From contig BDSI01000083.1 in the NCBI GenBank assembly GCA_003117195.1, forward strand, positions 62,001-126,000: DNA of 64,000 bases, written 5' to 3'. Under the pieces are notes generated by a model, which made no database searches, was not told the origin of the DNA, and saw nothing but the letters and a program-made list of their open reading frames with translations. The stretch comes from Eudorina sp. 2006-703-Eu-15. Its lineage: Eukaryota; Chlorophyta; Chlorophyceae; Chlamydomonadales; Volvocaceae. Shown piece by piece: positions 24,295 to 35,742 of the stretch. Each line of letters opens with the position of its first letter. Within the stretch, counting starts at the first letter, position 1. A program made the position numbers and the translations under genes.

Positions 24295-24680
24295 CTGCGG
24301 CCGGAAGACGATGCCGTACGGACAGTCCAGTTGCCGCACGTTTGTTGTAGCGGTTTTGGTCGATGCAGTTGGTGGCGGCGGTTGATTACCGCAGTTGATG
24401 ATGGCAGAAATTGCTTGCGGCGGGGTTGATTGCAACCGGTTTGTCGCAGTGGCGGACTGCTATTTCTTTAATTGGGGCGGAGATGGGGACGGAAGCCCGG
24501 CGCCGGGGTGACCCGGCTGACCATGTTGTGTCGGGCTAGCGCGGGACAGCGGAGCACAACAGCGCAGTCGAGCTAGTTGCCGTTAATTGCGATCAGCGCA
24601 GTAGCTGCCGTTGACCCAGTTTGGTTTACGTGACGATAGGACGATGCCCAGGGACATGTCCCCGTTTACGTTTACGCTAC

Positions 24681-24799
24681 CTGCATGTGCCCCGCCTCGA
24701 TGCGCGCGCGTAGGGTGCTGGGCGGCTGGGTCGCTGGCAGCGCGCCGCACAGGCTGGTGCTCGGCGTCAGGCAGTTGCGGCGGGCGGGCGAGGCCGGGT
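24681..24799 (-). CDS. Candidate upstream exon of phosphodiesterase A
   Basis: 119 nt with an acceptor CCCGTCAG and donor CATGCAG/GTAGCG. It ends in phase 0, as the next supported exon (24294) requires. It reads PASPARRNCLTPSTSLCGAL then ends ARIEAGHMQ. No domain is recognised. A further upstream piece (about 25454-25319, DADVDWQERHDQAPGPEASP) would join it in phase. Confidence 0.4.
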
Positions 24800-25526
24800 C
24801 TGACGGGCCGAATGACGAGACACAGAGAAACGAGAGCAGGAAAGGGCGCAGGGTTTTAACAAGGTTTGATGAATTAGGGTTCAGGGGTACCTCAGCTGAC
24901 GATGGTGCGATAGTGGGGTGGCAGCTAGGGTGGCGCGGGAATTGCAAGTGGGGCGAGACAGGTGTGCGGGTGGGACGTTTGGCGGGACGGAAGAGGGACG
25001 GCATGTACTTTACGGATGAGTAAAGCATGCCTGTTTAGGCGTTTCCTGGTGCGTGAAGGTGCTTCGAGCGTCCGCATGGAGTTGAGACGAGCTAGACGAG
25101 CGTCAGGGAGCTCGTCCAGACTTGCGATTGTGAAGCGACGATGCGGTTTGTTCACAGCATGGATATGATGCGTGCAATTCCCACGCAGCAGCTTGCATGT
25201 TTTTTTATCACGGGCAAGCTAACTACGGCTTTCTCGCAGAGATGAGGAGTCACCGGAAACTAAGGCATTGGCCTGCAGCGCACGCATAGACATAAAAACA
25301 CATTCGTTTTGCAGACCCACTGGTTGGCGAATGCATTCCTGAGCTCGGCGCCAACCGAGACCACCAAGGTCCTACACGCGTCTCGCCCGTGGGCGACGCT
25401 TCTGGCCCCGGGGCCTGGTCATGGCGTTCCTGCCAATCCACATCAGCATCTGCACGGCCAAAATGGAAGAATTCTTGTCATAATCATTGTAGTACGATGA
25501 ACGGCCCACCCTAACCGACGGTCTAC

Positions 25527-25586
25527 CTCTTCCAATCGTTTGCTGGCAAGGTCATGCAGTTTCTTGTATCGCACCTTGCATTCCAT
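25527..25586 (-). CDS. Candidate first exon of phosphodiesterase A
   Basis: The ATG sits in a strong ACAACCATGG context and begins MECKVRYKKLHDLASKRLEE, 20 codons, followed by donor GAG/GTAGAC. It is a plausible helical N-terminus, but its phase 0 end does not match the phase needed by the best next exon candidate, so the link is unproven. Confidence 0.3.
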
Positions 25587-26349
25587 GGTTGTGTCGCGGG
25601 CTGCTGCAGAAGCTTTGAAAATACTCACGGTCCGCCTCCTTAAGAAGGTTTGGCCGTGTTGTCTTAAGCTTTAAGTCCATTACTGTAACTCGAAATGAAG
25701 ACCTGTTCTTAGAAGGCGGCAACTAGTTCGAGAAACTCTTTCGTCTGCAGATAATTCTCTGTTGAGTAATCTCGGTGCTGGTGTCGTGCATTACCCCTCA
25801 TAACTAAATTCCAAGGAATCAAATGTGAAAATTCATGCCCACGTTATTTTCATTGCTGCCCACATACTGTCTAAACACCGCGGTAGCAATAATGGTCCGT
25901 TCGTTACCGGTCTTTGGTACCGGTACCATGGGCAGTACTGTCAGGCAGTTCTTCTAATTTCATTACACTTGCCTAACTTACATATTCGTACATCCACCAG
26001 TATCTTTGGTTTTGAAGAAGGTTTTGGGCCGGCTACTCGCGGGGCCTCCGTTTCGGGGCCTTGCTCAATCTGCAGCTGGACCGCTTTCCTCGTACCCCTT
26101 AATTGTAGTAGGAATGCAACGGAGCTACAGGCTGGTTGCTCGACTTGTGCGCTTGCTTGTGGACTTCAAAGCCGGGTGAGGGTGCCCGTTTACGCCCCCT
26201 AAAACTCCATAGTCAATATATATCTATGAATTTAACTGATGTTCGATCGGCTGCGATTGTACTTACGCCATGCTTGTGCACGTTGCGCGTTGTCTTCGAC
26301 CCAACCCTGACTGCGCTTTTTTGCCCGGCAGTTGGCGTGTAACTTAACC

Positions 26350-26474
26350 ATGTTCGAGCCCACTTGGTTTCCAACGCAAAATCCCGCAGAGCTCGTGTCG
26401 GCTTGCGGAATGCCGCTGCGCAAGGCTCAGGCGCTGCTGGTGGCGCAGCAACCGTCGGCCGCGGGATGGCTAGG
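26350..26474 (+). CDS. Candidate first exon of phosphodiesterase B
   Basis: ATG in AACCATGT context; the frame reads MFEPTWFPTQNPAELVSACG and ends at donor GG/GTAGGT in phase 2. The composition is protein-like, but the next exon candidate needs phase 0, so an exon may be missing between them. Confidence 0.3.
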
Positions 26475-26724
26475 GTAGGTAAACCCGTGAGCTGCCTCCC
26501 TCCAAGACACTTGGGATCACGCAACGGTGCACCTCTCCTGCACAGCTCCTCTGCACGGGGCTAGCCCCTCGGATCGGGTCGCAGCCTTGGGGCTCCCAGC
26601 CAGCAACGGGTCTCACGAAGGATTGCGGGCGACGGGCACCGTCAGGCCCCGTTGCTGCTGACGGCCGTGTCTTGCCTCCCTGCGGCTCTCCGCCACCACC
26701 CGGACGCTGACCCGGGTCCCGCAG

Positions 26725-26802
26725 AACGCCACGGGGCAGAGCGGCGCCATCAAGGACTTCGCAACCGGGGGCGGAAGGACATGGTGGAGCCACATGCCCA
26801 AG
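26725..26802 (+). CDS. Candidate 5' exon of phosphodiesterase B
   Basis: 78 nt, phase 0 at both ends, acceptor GTCCCGCAG and donor AAG/GTGAGA. It reads NATGQSGAIKDFATGGGRTW then WSHMPK. No family recognised. Confidence 0.4.
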
Positions 26803-26931
26803 GTGAGAGAGGGTCCCGGCCGGCAGCAGCGGAAGGTACATATGCCAGCAGCAGCGGTAGGCACATATGCCGGCAGCAGCGGGTGCGAGTGCGGGTGCGG
26901 GCAAGGTCAGGTCAGGTTCGGAGGTACGAAC

Positions 26932-27059
26932 GCCGACGTCGGTGGGTGCACTGAGCTCACTGCGCCGACGTCGGCGGGTGCACTGAGCTCACTGCGCCGA
27001 CGTCGGCGGGTGCACTGAGCTCACTGCGCCGACGTCGGCGGGCGCACTGAGCTCACTGC
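26932..27059. repeat. Four 32-bp repeats with nested palindromes
   Basis: Units start at 26932, 26964, 26996 and 27028 and are nearly identical. Each holds the perfect palindrome GCCGACGTCGGC (T for one C in unit 1) and the palindrome TGAGCTCA. The array lies in the 5' region or an early intron of phosphodiesterase B. Confidence 0.95.
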
Positions 27060-27280
27060 TGGAGTCTGCTGCGAGAGTGAGGTGCGGCCACCCACCGACA
27101 GCGGGCGGGCGGGTGTATCCCGGGAAGATGAGTGATCGGGAAGTCGTTCACGGGGTTAAGGGCGGCCTGTCGGCACCCGCACCCTCACCCTCAACCGCAC
27201 CCGCACCCTCACCCTCAATCGCACCCGCACCCTCACCCTCACCGTCACCCTCTCGCTGCCCTACTGCGCAGACCCCGCAG

Positions 27281-27354
27281 CTGCCGGGGGCGTTGGCCGA
27301 CGCCGCCACCTCGTCCGGGGAGCAGCAGGCGGACGACAAGAAGGCCTGGTCGGG
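27281..27354 (+). CDS. Candidate 5' exon of phosphodiesterase B
   Basis: Acceptor CCCCGCAG, reads LPGALADAATSSGEQQADDK then KAWSG, donor GG/GTAGGA, phase 0 in and phase 2 out. The next supported exon (28615) needs phase 0, so at least one more exon should lie in between. Confidence 0.35.
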
Positions 27355-27356
27355 GT

Positions 27357-27535
27357 AGGAGAGGGAGGGAGGGGCGGAGGGGAGGGAGGGAGGGAACCAG
27401 GCGGGGGAGGGAGGGAACAAGGCGCGGGAGGGAGGGCAGGAAGGGAGGGAGGGAGGGAGCATGGGAGGGATCAAGGGAAGGGAGGGAGGCAGGGAGGGAG
27501 GGATATAGGGAAGGAGGGAGGGAGGGACGGAGGTC
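27357..27535. repeat. GGGAGGGA-rich purine tract
   Basis: About 180 bp of imperfect GGGAGGGA/GGAAGGGA repeats, almost all purine on the plus strand. It generates spurious GREGRREGT-type frames. Confidence 0.85.
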
Positions 27536-28159
27536 AGGTGTGGGGTTTGAACCGGGGGCCCCATCGCTGACAGACAGCCTCACTGAGCGCGTTCTCCGGG
27601 GGGTTTGCAAGACGGTCAGACGGTTAGATGTTACGGTACATTCAATGTGGGACGAAGTCGGGTGTATGTTTTTTGCACATGGCATATGGGCCGCTCGCGC
27701 ACTGCAGTAAGCTGGTGATTCTCGAGGGGGGGATTCGCCGCCGCCGCGCCAGTGACACCGGTGGCATCGCCGGCGGCGTCGCTGGCTATATCTGTCACGA
27801 GTGACACAAAACCAAACCACACGCAGCTGAACGTTTTGCAACGGACTTCCTGTCCTGCGTTTCTCCCTTGATTGCCGCTTCCGCCGGCGCGTCCCCGCCG
27901 GGTGCTCACCTGCTGCGCCCCGGACCCGGGTCACCCCCTTGACACACGGCAGCAGCATGACCTCCAATGAGGTGGGCCCGCCTGCCGTACATGCACTTCG
28001 GTGTCTGTCTGATTGGATACACACGCTTGCTTGCTTGCTTGCTTCGGTGTCTGTCTGGGTGGGGTCATGGCCCGGTGTGTGTTTTGGTTGCGGCGTTGCG
28101 GTGTGGAGGTGTCTTGCCGCCTTGTCGGTGGGGCCTGCTGGGGCTTTTGCCGTGGTATA

Positions 28160-28270
28160 CACCGTCGATCCATTTTTGGGGTCCGCTGTAACGTTCGTTC
28201 ATTCATTCATTCATTCATTCATTCATTCATTCATTCATTCATTCATTCATTCATTCATTCATTCATTCAT
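28160..28270 (+). repeat. Dispersed element ending in an (ATTC)n tail, copy 2
   Basis: CACCGTCGATCC, then TTGGGGTCCGCTGTAACGTT, then about 17 ATTC units. It matches copy 1 at 1797-1871 across the unique part and the tail. Confidence 0.75.
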
Positions 28271-28614
28271 ACACGCGAGCCGGGCAAGGCACCCGGGGAT
28301 TCGGACTTCGTGCAAATAAAGCCGGCGTGTCCAGGGTTTGCTGTGTGCACCCGCGTGCCCGTACACACCGCTGAAGGTCGTGTGTGTCTGTGTGTGGGGG
28401 GGGGCGGGTTGAGGGTGTCTTGACGTACGTACGGTAGGCCCAGCGCTGTTCAACCTCCGGGCCGCGGCCGACGTGCACTCGAACGATCGATCGACCGATC
28501 GCAACGCAACAAGTGCCGCTGTGACGGAGTGATCCATTCGCGACACGACCCGCTTGCTCGTTATTGGGGCGCCTCGCAACGCGACTGGCCCTCTGGCAAT
28601 CCAATCGTGTGCAG

Positions 28615-31600
28615 GAGATGGCCAGCTTGGACAGCGACTCGCTGGACGTGGACCTCATGGCGATGAGGACAGGTGGGAGGGCTTAGTGGGGCATGGAGGC
28701 AGGCTTAGTGGGGCATGGAGTGATGGCAGTGATGAACTACTGAGGATGCACCAAGCACCATGAAATAAAGCACCCACGGAGGACATGAAATCACCCACAG
28801 CGCGAGATCGCCCCGAAACCCAACCCGTCCCCGACCCGACCCCGACCCTAACCCGACCCCGACCCGACCCCGACCCCGACCCGACCCGACCCGAACCCGA
28901 ACCTAACCCGACCCCGCGCAGAGACCCCCGCGGACGTGCTGCTGTCCATCCTGTCCGACATGTTGGAGGGCCGCCAGCCCGACCTGAGGGACGTGGCGCT
29001 GGCGCGTGCCGCGCTGCTGCGCCACCTGGACCTGTACGAGCCGCTCAACATGGGAGGGCACATCCGCAGCGCCAACCTGGACGTGAGCTGACGGGGCCGG
29101 GGCCGCGGGGGCTCGGCGGGGCCGTGGGGCCCGAGCGGGGCCGTGGGGCCTGGCGGGACCAGTCGCACGGATCGAGGGTACCGGGATGGGGCCCGGCTGG
29201 CACCAAGAGTCAGAAACGGGCTGCGGCTGGGTCTTGACGCCAAGACGGTTCGCGGCGGCAGCGAAGGCGTCGAGCCATCGAGGGCATCGACGCCCGCCAC
29301 GTTGTTGATGCCGACGGCGCGAAGGACGTGGCCCAAACGGCTACCGGGACGCTACCTGATGATTCACCTACCATAGTGTTCGTACTTGCCGTGCCGTACT
29401 TGCCGTGCGCTTCATGTGCCGTACCCTGATGACCGTACAGGCTGACGTCATGGACGCGCTGATGCATCAGCTTGGCGCCGCCAGCCCGGCCTCTGATCCG
29501 CCCGCCGTGCTCGGGGGCAGCCACAGCCGCCGAGCTGCCGGGGAAGAGGACCTCGCGCGTCGAGCCGCCGCGGGCGACGACGGCAAGGACGACGACGATG
29601 ACGACGGCGGTGAGGTGTCTGAGGACATGCTTCACGACGCCATCGCGGTGTTGCTGGGGCTGTCGCCGCTGCCGCCGAGGCCGGCAATGGCGGACGCGGA
29701 GGTGGCGGAGGGGTTGGGCGACGGCGGTGAGGCGGGCGAGGCGCAGCGGGCCCCCGGTACGGAGACGGTGCCGCTGCCTTTGATGGAGGAGGTGAGGCAG
29801 CGTCTGCGGCGGCGGCGGTGGTGGTGGTGGTGGTGGTGGTGGTGGTTCCGGAGGAGGCGGTGGGGCCGAAGGGGGAGATACTAGGTCCCCTAGGGAGATG
29901 CGTGTGCAGCGGCTGTTTGTGTGTGTGTGCGTGTGCGTGTGTGTTTGGCGAAGCCCCCGCCGAACCCTACAGATGCGTGTACAGGTGTGCGTGACATGCA
30001 AGAGGCAGAGCAGTGCCCAATGCCCACAAAGGTGCCCGTATGCGTGTACTCATACTCATGATGTGTGTGGCCCGGCCCGGCCCGGCCCATGCTTTTACAC
30101 TGCCACACCGCCCACTGCTACAGCTGCTGCTGCTGCTGTCGCATGTGTAACACGTGCAGGTGGATCGCTTGCTGGCGCTTTCAGACGCTTGGCAGTACGA
30201 CACATGGCGGCTGGCGGAGGTGACGGAGGTGGGCCAGGCGTACCGATGACCATATCGGTGCACCGAATACGGTATCTGCGACCGCGCAATCTGCCTCCTG
30301 GGGCTTATGCTCTCTGTTCCCTTGATGATCAGTCACGCTTTTGCACATTCGTGCGATATACACACACACGCACACCCGCACACGTAGTCACGCACCATCC
30401 TGGCCGTTCCCCGTACCCAACGCCGTACTGTTGGGCCCGCACAGGGCCATGCGCTGTCTTGTCTGGCCTTCTACTTGCTTCACCGGGAGGGCCTGGTGGA
30501 GGAGTTCCAACTGAGGCCGATGAAACTTGCGAGGTGAGGCGCAACACGACGACGTCCTAACCTGGCGCGACCTGCAGCTCACATGATCTGATTCGAGCCG
30601 CCACACACCCAGGGACTATTGGGCTCGTCCCCGGGTTAGTCCCGACGGGTTGGTGACTGCCCCCTCTGGGCATGCCAGCAGCACTCCCCGGCGCTTGCCC
30701 CCTACCTGTCCCCCGGGGGGCACCGCCTCCGCCCCCCACCCCCCGCCCTCCCCCTCAGGCTGCTGCGCACCCTGGAGTCCGGCTACCCGTCCAACCCCTA
30801 CCACAACTCCACCCACGCCGCCGACGTGCTCCAGACGTTCCACGTGCTCCTGCGCGGCGCGGGGCTGACGAGCCACTACCTGGACCGGCTGGGGCTGCTG
30901 GCGGCCTACATGGCGGCGGTGAGGGGGCGGGGGACGGGGGACCGGACGGGACGGGGGCAGTGCGGGCGGGCGCGGAGCAAGGGGTGGGCTGGACAGGGCA
31001 GTGGCGAGCTGACCCATGGGCCATGGTGATGACGACACCTGGGTATCAAGTCCTGGTCGTCTTTGTGACCCATGGGTCGGGTCTCATACGTCATACCGGA
31101 CCTGCCCCTCAGGCCCCTGCCCGGGCTGCCGGCCCCTCCGTCCTCCCCCCTTCCCCCCCTAGGTGGTTCACGACCACGGTCACCCCGGCCTGACCGCCGA
31201 CTTCCTGATCGCCACCTCCAACCCGCTGGCGGTGCGCTACAACGACCGCTCGCCGCTGGAGAACCACCACGGGGCGTCCTTCTTCGAGCTGCTGCAGCAA
31301 CCCGGCATGGATGCGCTGTCGCACCTGCCGCACGCGGAGAAGGCCGCATTCAGGAAGCTGGTGCGTTTTGGCGGGAAAGGGTGCGTGCTGGACCGCCGCT
31401 GCCAGCCACAGCCCCTGCCAGGACGCGCCGGCATCCCGATACACGCATCCCGTTGGTGGGGTGTGGCGAGGTGGGCCCCCTGGACTGTTGACCGGCGCTC
31501 TGGCGTCCTCCTCCGCTTGTGTTTCACGCAGCTCCAGAACCCACCTGTTGGGGACCGCTTTCACCGACCCACGGGTCACCCTGACCGACCCACGGATCAC

Positions 31601-33129
31601 CCTGCTGGTTCCCCGTCCTGTTCATCCCTGCCCCTCAGGTCCTGGACCTTGTGATGGCCACCGACATGAAGCAGCACTTCTCGCTGCTGGCCCACTTCAA
31701 CACCGCCCACCATCTTGCGCCGTACAACAAGGACGCGGGGCCCTGGGCGCTGGCGCGCGGCGGCGTCAGGCTGGACCGCCGCTCCAGGTGGGGATGCGAT
31801 GCGTGGGGCGCCGGTCTCACCGGCTGTCGTTGCAGGCGGTGCCAGCAATTCTTGCAGCGCTTTCAGCGCGGTCCGGCAGCCCTTCTTTGTCATGTGCCGA
31901 AAACCCCTGGCCTACCCAAAACCACCCGGCTAACCCATGCATGGGTCGTCCCTGTTGTCCCCTCCCGCCCAGGGGTGCCCCGGAGCCGTCGGGTTCTGAC
32001 CCCGCAGCCCCTGCCGACGAGGCGACCGGCCCCGTGCCCTCGTTCCGAGAGGACCGCCCTCACCCCCGGCCCCATGACGAGACGGAGCGGACCCTCAGCC
32101 TCCAGGCAAGTCGCGGTCAGGGGGCCTGCCAATGTGTTCTTGAGTGTTGTTGCCATGGCCTTTCCCAACTGCGGGAAGGCGCCTGGGCCGCACCGTAATC
32201 GGCAACCTGGGCAGCACCGAGACTGCCTGCCTGCCTTCGTGGTGGTGGCCCACGATCTGTGTGTGTGTGCGTGTGGGTGTTGATCTGTTGAATGTATGTG
32301 CGCCGCAGATTGCGCTCAAGGTCGCCGACCTGGGCCACCTGGGGGAGGAGCTGGAGGTGCACAAGAGGTGGGCGAGGTTGGGGTGCTGCAGCTCCTGCTC
32401 CTTCCGCGCCGTCCCCCGAGCCCCTCCTCCCTCCTGCTCTGTGCGCTAACACCACCTGGCCCCCTCGCTCGCTGCAGATGGGTCCGCTCGCTTGAGGAGG
32501 AGTTCTTCCGCCAGGGCGACCGCGAGCAGCAGATGGGGCTGCCCATCAGTCCGCTGTTCGACCGGGCCAAGCAGGGGGTCAGCAAGAGCCAGGTGGGCCA
32601 GGGGCCGCGGCTCCCTCCTGTCCCGGTGCTCGCCCGCTTGCTTGCTCCCATTGAGTCGGCATGGCTGGACCCTGAAACCCGTATCTGCTTGGCCCTCTGC
32701 CTTACCCCTCCGCTTCCGCCCACCCACGCACCCTGCCACCCGCCACAGGTCGGTTTCTACGACTTCATCGCGCTGCCGCTGGTCCACGCCCTGACCTCCG
32801 CCTTCCCTGGAGCCAGGCCGCTGCTTGCGTGCTTCGTGGACAACTACGACCACTGGAGGGCGGCGGAGAAGGCGGCGGCGGAGAAGGTGGCGCAGCCACA
32901 CCCGCACCCGCACCTGCACAAGCAGCACTCGCAGCATGTGATGCGGGTGCTGGAGCAGCAGGCGCAGCCAGCGAGCGGCGCATCTGATGCAACGGAGAAG
33001 GCGGCGCAGCCACACCTTCACAAGCAGCAACAGCATCACCTGCAGCAGCAAGTGACAGTCCAGCCCGTCGGCGCCGCGGACTTGATGAAAGCCTCAGCGG
33101 GGAGCCCGGCCGTGGCGGCACCAGCTTAG
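28615..33129 (+). CDS. Class I 3',5'-cyclic-nucleotide phosphodiesterase, copy B (5' end unresolved)
   Basis: Supported exons: 28615-28672, 28922-29082, 29441-29791, 30160-30219, 30445-30533, 30759-30918, 31163-31360, 31639-31787, 31973-32105, 32309-32367, 32478-32592, 32749-33129; all phases fit, 637 aa. The first exon contains an ATG in GGAGATGGCC context (28618), which could itself be the start. The same PDEase_I residues as in copy A are intact: HNSTHAADV, HDHGHPG, KVADLGH and the glutamine of KSQVGFYDF. Exon positions and phases are shared with copy A, including the GC donor after 32105. Before exon 30759 the proteins are only moderately alike (GHALSCLAFYLLHREGLVEE versus GHALSCLAFHLLHREGLVSQ in A); after it they are nearly identical. 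Copy B carries an extra His/Gln-rich tail (HLHKQQQHHLQQQ) that A lacks. No inactivating change was seen in either copy. Confidence 0.87.
28816..28920. repeat. (CGACCC)n-like repeat at an intron 3' end
   Basis: Imperfect CCCGAC/CCCGACC units run up to the acceptor of phosphodiesterase B exon 28922-29082. Confidence 0.8.
30610..32998 (+). repeat. Inverted repeat, right arm (catalytic half of phosphodiesterase B)
   Basis: Reverse-complement partner of 19164-21580, about 9 kb away. It includes seven exons and the introns between them. The match stops in the last exon after codons for ASDAT, where copy B continues with GAGAAGGCGGCGCAGCC. Confidence 0.9.
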
Positions 33130-35742
33130 ACACTGGCAGAAGAAATAAACTTGCATGACCGCAGCAACAGCTACGGCAAACAACTTCCGTACTCGACGCG
33201 CCCGAGCTCCGGTTCCGTTCCCTTACAGGGGCCATCAAAGCCACGGCGGTGAGATCTGTACGGCGGTTGTACGGCAGTTGTACGAGTGATGCATGTGATC
33301 GACGACGACGCCGCGAAGGCCTCTTCGAAGTCTTATCTTTCTACTATCGTGCGCATTATTTGCCGGGCGGATAGGGATGAGAGGCCGATGTGAATCCTTG
33401 TGTGGGTCCTGACCCTCTCATACCTTTTGCCGTGGTCTGGTACGGCAGATCTTCAATTGCATCTCACTAGAGCATCATCACACGCAATTGATTTTTTCCG
33501 GGTCCCAAATAAAGCGATGGCTGTGAAACGATACAGGGAGGGACGGAACCCTCCTCATCCGTTCTGGCTACGTCATGACAAGTCATGTCGTGGCCGGTCG
33601 GGTTTGATGCGCTGACCGACACCTGTCGAGTTCAGACCCGACCGCGTTCCGCTGCAATACGGAAAGTTGGCCCTTATGGGGCTGGCGTGTCATTCTGGAT
33701 ACCTTCGGATTCGGCTGACTTGCCGGCTTTGGTTTTGGGGGGCATTGTCTCGTTTTTCTCCCTTCATAACGCATAAGTGTACGGCTCAGTCCGCGCACCC
33801 GCGGCTATGGTTTGCCGGCCGCAGCTGGGTTTGGGTTTAGGGTTTCGTGTGCGGGGTGTGGTTTTCGGTCTTGTGCACGTTGTGTGGTTTGGGTTTCAAT
33901 TCGGGGGTTGGGTTTTTGGGTGTCGCTGCGTTTCCTGTTGTTCGTGCGCTGTCGTCGCACCGTGCACGGCCACTCGACCAGAACGACCAGGTTTTGACGC
34001 CGTACAGCGCCTGTTCGCCCACTGTAGTGACAGTGCATCGTCGTATACCGCATTGCCAACCGCCGCTATGCGTGCAGCTGATTTGAGCGGAGAAAGAAAC
34101 GCCCTTGACTTCGGACTGCTCCAAATACCATACCGATTAAAATATTCCTTGGGAGGCAAGACTGGCGTTTTCCAGCCAGTCCGTATTAGCCTGCCCATCA
34201 GCTTGTCTCTTGACCTGGCCACCAGTGCCTGCATGTGAAGGTGCCGGTGGAACGTTCGGGATTGACGGAGGGTACGTCAACGCGACGGAGGGTACGTTGT
34301 GATCGGTGCATTAACCAACGTCCGAGTATCGCCGGCTCGAAGGGGGAAAGATGGCTATGACGGCCCCGCGCAGTTCTGTGTACATGAGGGTAGCATGCTC
34401 GTTGTTTGGGGCATATCATTGATGTTTGGAGTAGTCTGATTGCGGCGCGGGACCCCGGGACGGTATTCCGCGCTCGCTTTGGCAGGGGAAGGGAAGCTCG
34501 GGGGCCAGTCGCCGAGGGGCTGGTCGCGGTCGCTGCAGCCGCGGATGAGGTTGCTGCAGCCGATATTATGGTCGACCTGAGAAATTCTATGGCTGATGCG
34601 GACGAGCGATATATGGTAGCGCGGGGCGCCCTCACGGACGAAGGCCGAACTTAGGCGTGTATGTGTGTATTGTGCGTGGTAGTGCCTGGTGCGGATTTCT
34701 TGTCCCAGCTGCCGGTGACAAGTCACTAGGGTCGTGGCAGCTGCGGCCTGGGGTGTCTGCTCGTAAGTACCCGGGGGTTGCCAGATTGGCAACAGAGATG
34801 TATTTGTGAGCTTCCTAAACGTGAATTATTGGCCGGGTTCCCAACCGTGAAATAATGCTACAAGGCCAGACGGGTGGGATGGGCCGCCGCCCAGCGCCGT
34901 GGCAAGCGGGGGGCGGGGATGTGTCTTGGCTGAAGCGGGATGAAGTTCTGAGAACCGATGCGTGTGTGTGTGCTGCCGTGCGTGCCTAGCTGGATGACTT
35001 CACCCGACTTGCGTGGTGTTGTGAAGGACGAGACCTACCAGCTACATACATGTAACCTGGCAAGCGAGAACGAACCTAGCCTTTGTTTCGAATCGTCCTG
35101 TCCAGGCCCAGTGCTGACACTGTCCCCTACAGCCCAAGTGAAATGACAGCCTGGAGTGCCAGCCTGTTAATGTTGCGCTCCCTGCATGCACTAATCGTTA
35201 TCGTAGAAGGTTTGTATTCCACGTCGAAGTCAGCAGAGCTCTAAGTGGGCATTTGGTCATGATAGCATGTTTTTTTCTCAATACCGACGGACGCACTACT
35301 CACGACGACTGCTCGCTGATCTACCGCCCGCCGTCGCTCAGGCCGACAGTGAATGATTGAATGCAGTCTGTTGATGCACATGTGTTGTGCTTGACACGCT
35401 GTTGCGTGCCGTCGGTTTTACCAGCGTACGACTGCAAACCTATCAGTGCTCACCGAACAGACGCTTTATACAGTCAAAGTAAGTAGGGTAGATCTCGTTA
35501 CTGCCAGTGATTCTGATAATACCGATTGCTGACTAACGTCTGTAGTCTGTGGAGACTCCAACTTTGACCAGGACATTTTGTCCTTATCTCTCCTCGCATT
35601 TATTGATAACTTTCAAATATTATTTTTATAGAATCAATGGACTCGAATTTAATGCTAGTCCCAAATGTTTTTTATTACATCTTCGGGCAACCGGCCTTTC
35701 CTAGTATGGAAGTCGAAGCAAACCCTACCTAGGTAAATCATC
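33130..35742. other. Intergenic region between phosphodiesterase B and the CCDC17-like gene
   Basis: No recognisable gene. The start is presumably the phosphodiesterase B 3' UTR. An open stretch at 34406-34654 (plus; for example AADIMVDLRNSMADADERYM) is faintly protein-like but has neither a good ATG nor matching splice sites. From about 35200 the DNA becomes AT-rich, with a TATTATTTTTATAGA tract near 35620 that may belong to the promoter of the next gene. Confidence 0.4.

Larger units (their letters stand above)
24300..28614. other. Shared 5' region of the two phosphodiesterase genes
   Basis: The start codons, leaders, first introns and promoters of both divergent genes must lie here. Several exon-like pieces are listed separately, but no complete phase-consistent 5' end could be built for either gene. 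It also holds the 32-bp repeat (26932-27059), a GGGAGGGA-rich tract (27357-27535) and the (ATTC)n element (28160-28270). On the plus strand, TTTTGCAG/ACCCACTGGTTGGCG at 25316 looks like an acceptor, but the opposite strand is equally exon-like there. Confidence 0.5.

Noticed and set aside
27132..28162. Long Arg/Gly-rich and Pro/Ser-rich frames on both strands
   Set aside because: They are generated by the GGGAGGGA tract and surrounding low-complexity DNA; no domain or splice support.
19161..33129. Idea that one of the phosphodiesterase copies is a pseudogene
   Set aside because: Both copies keep every metal-binding residue, the glutamine and all splice sites, with no frameshift seen.
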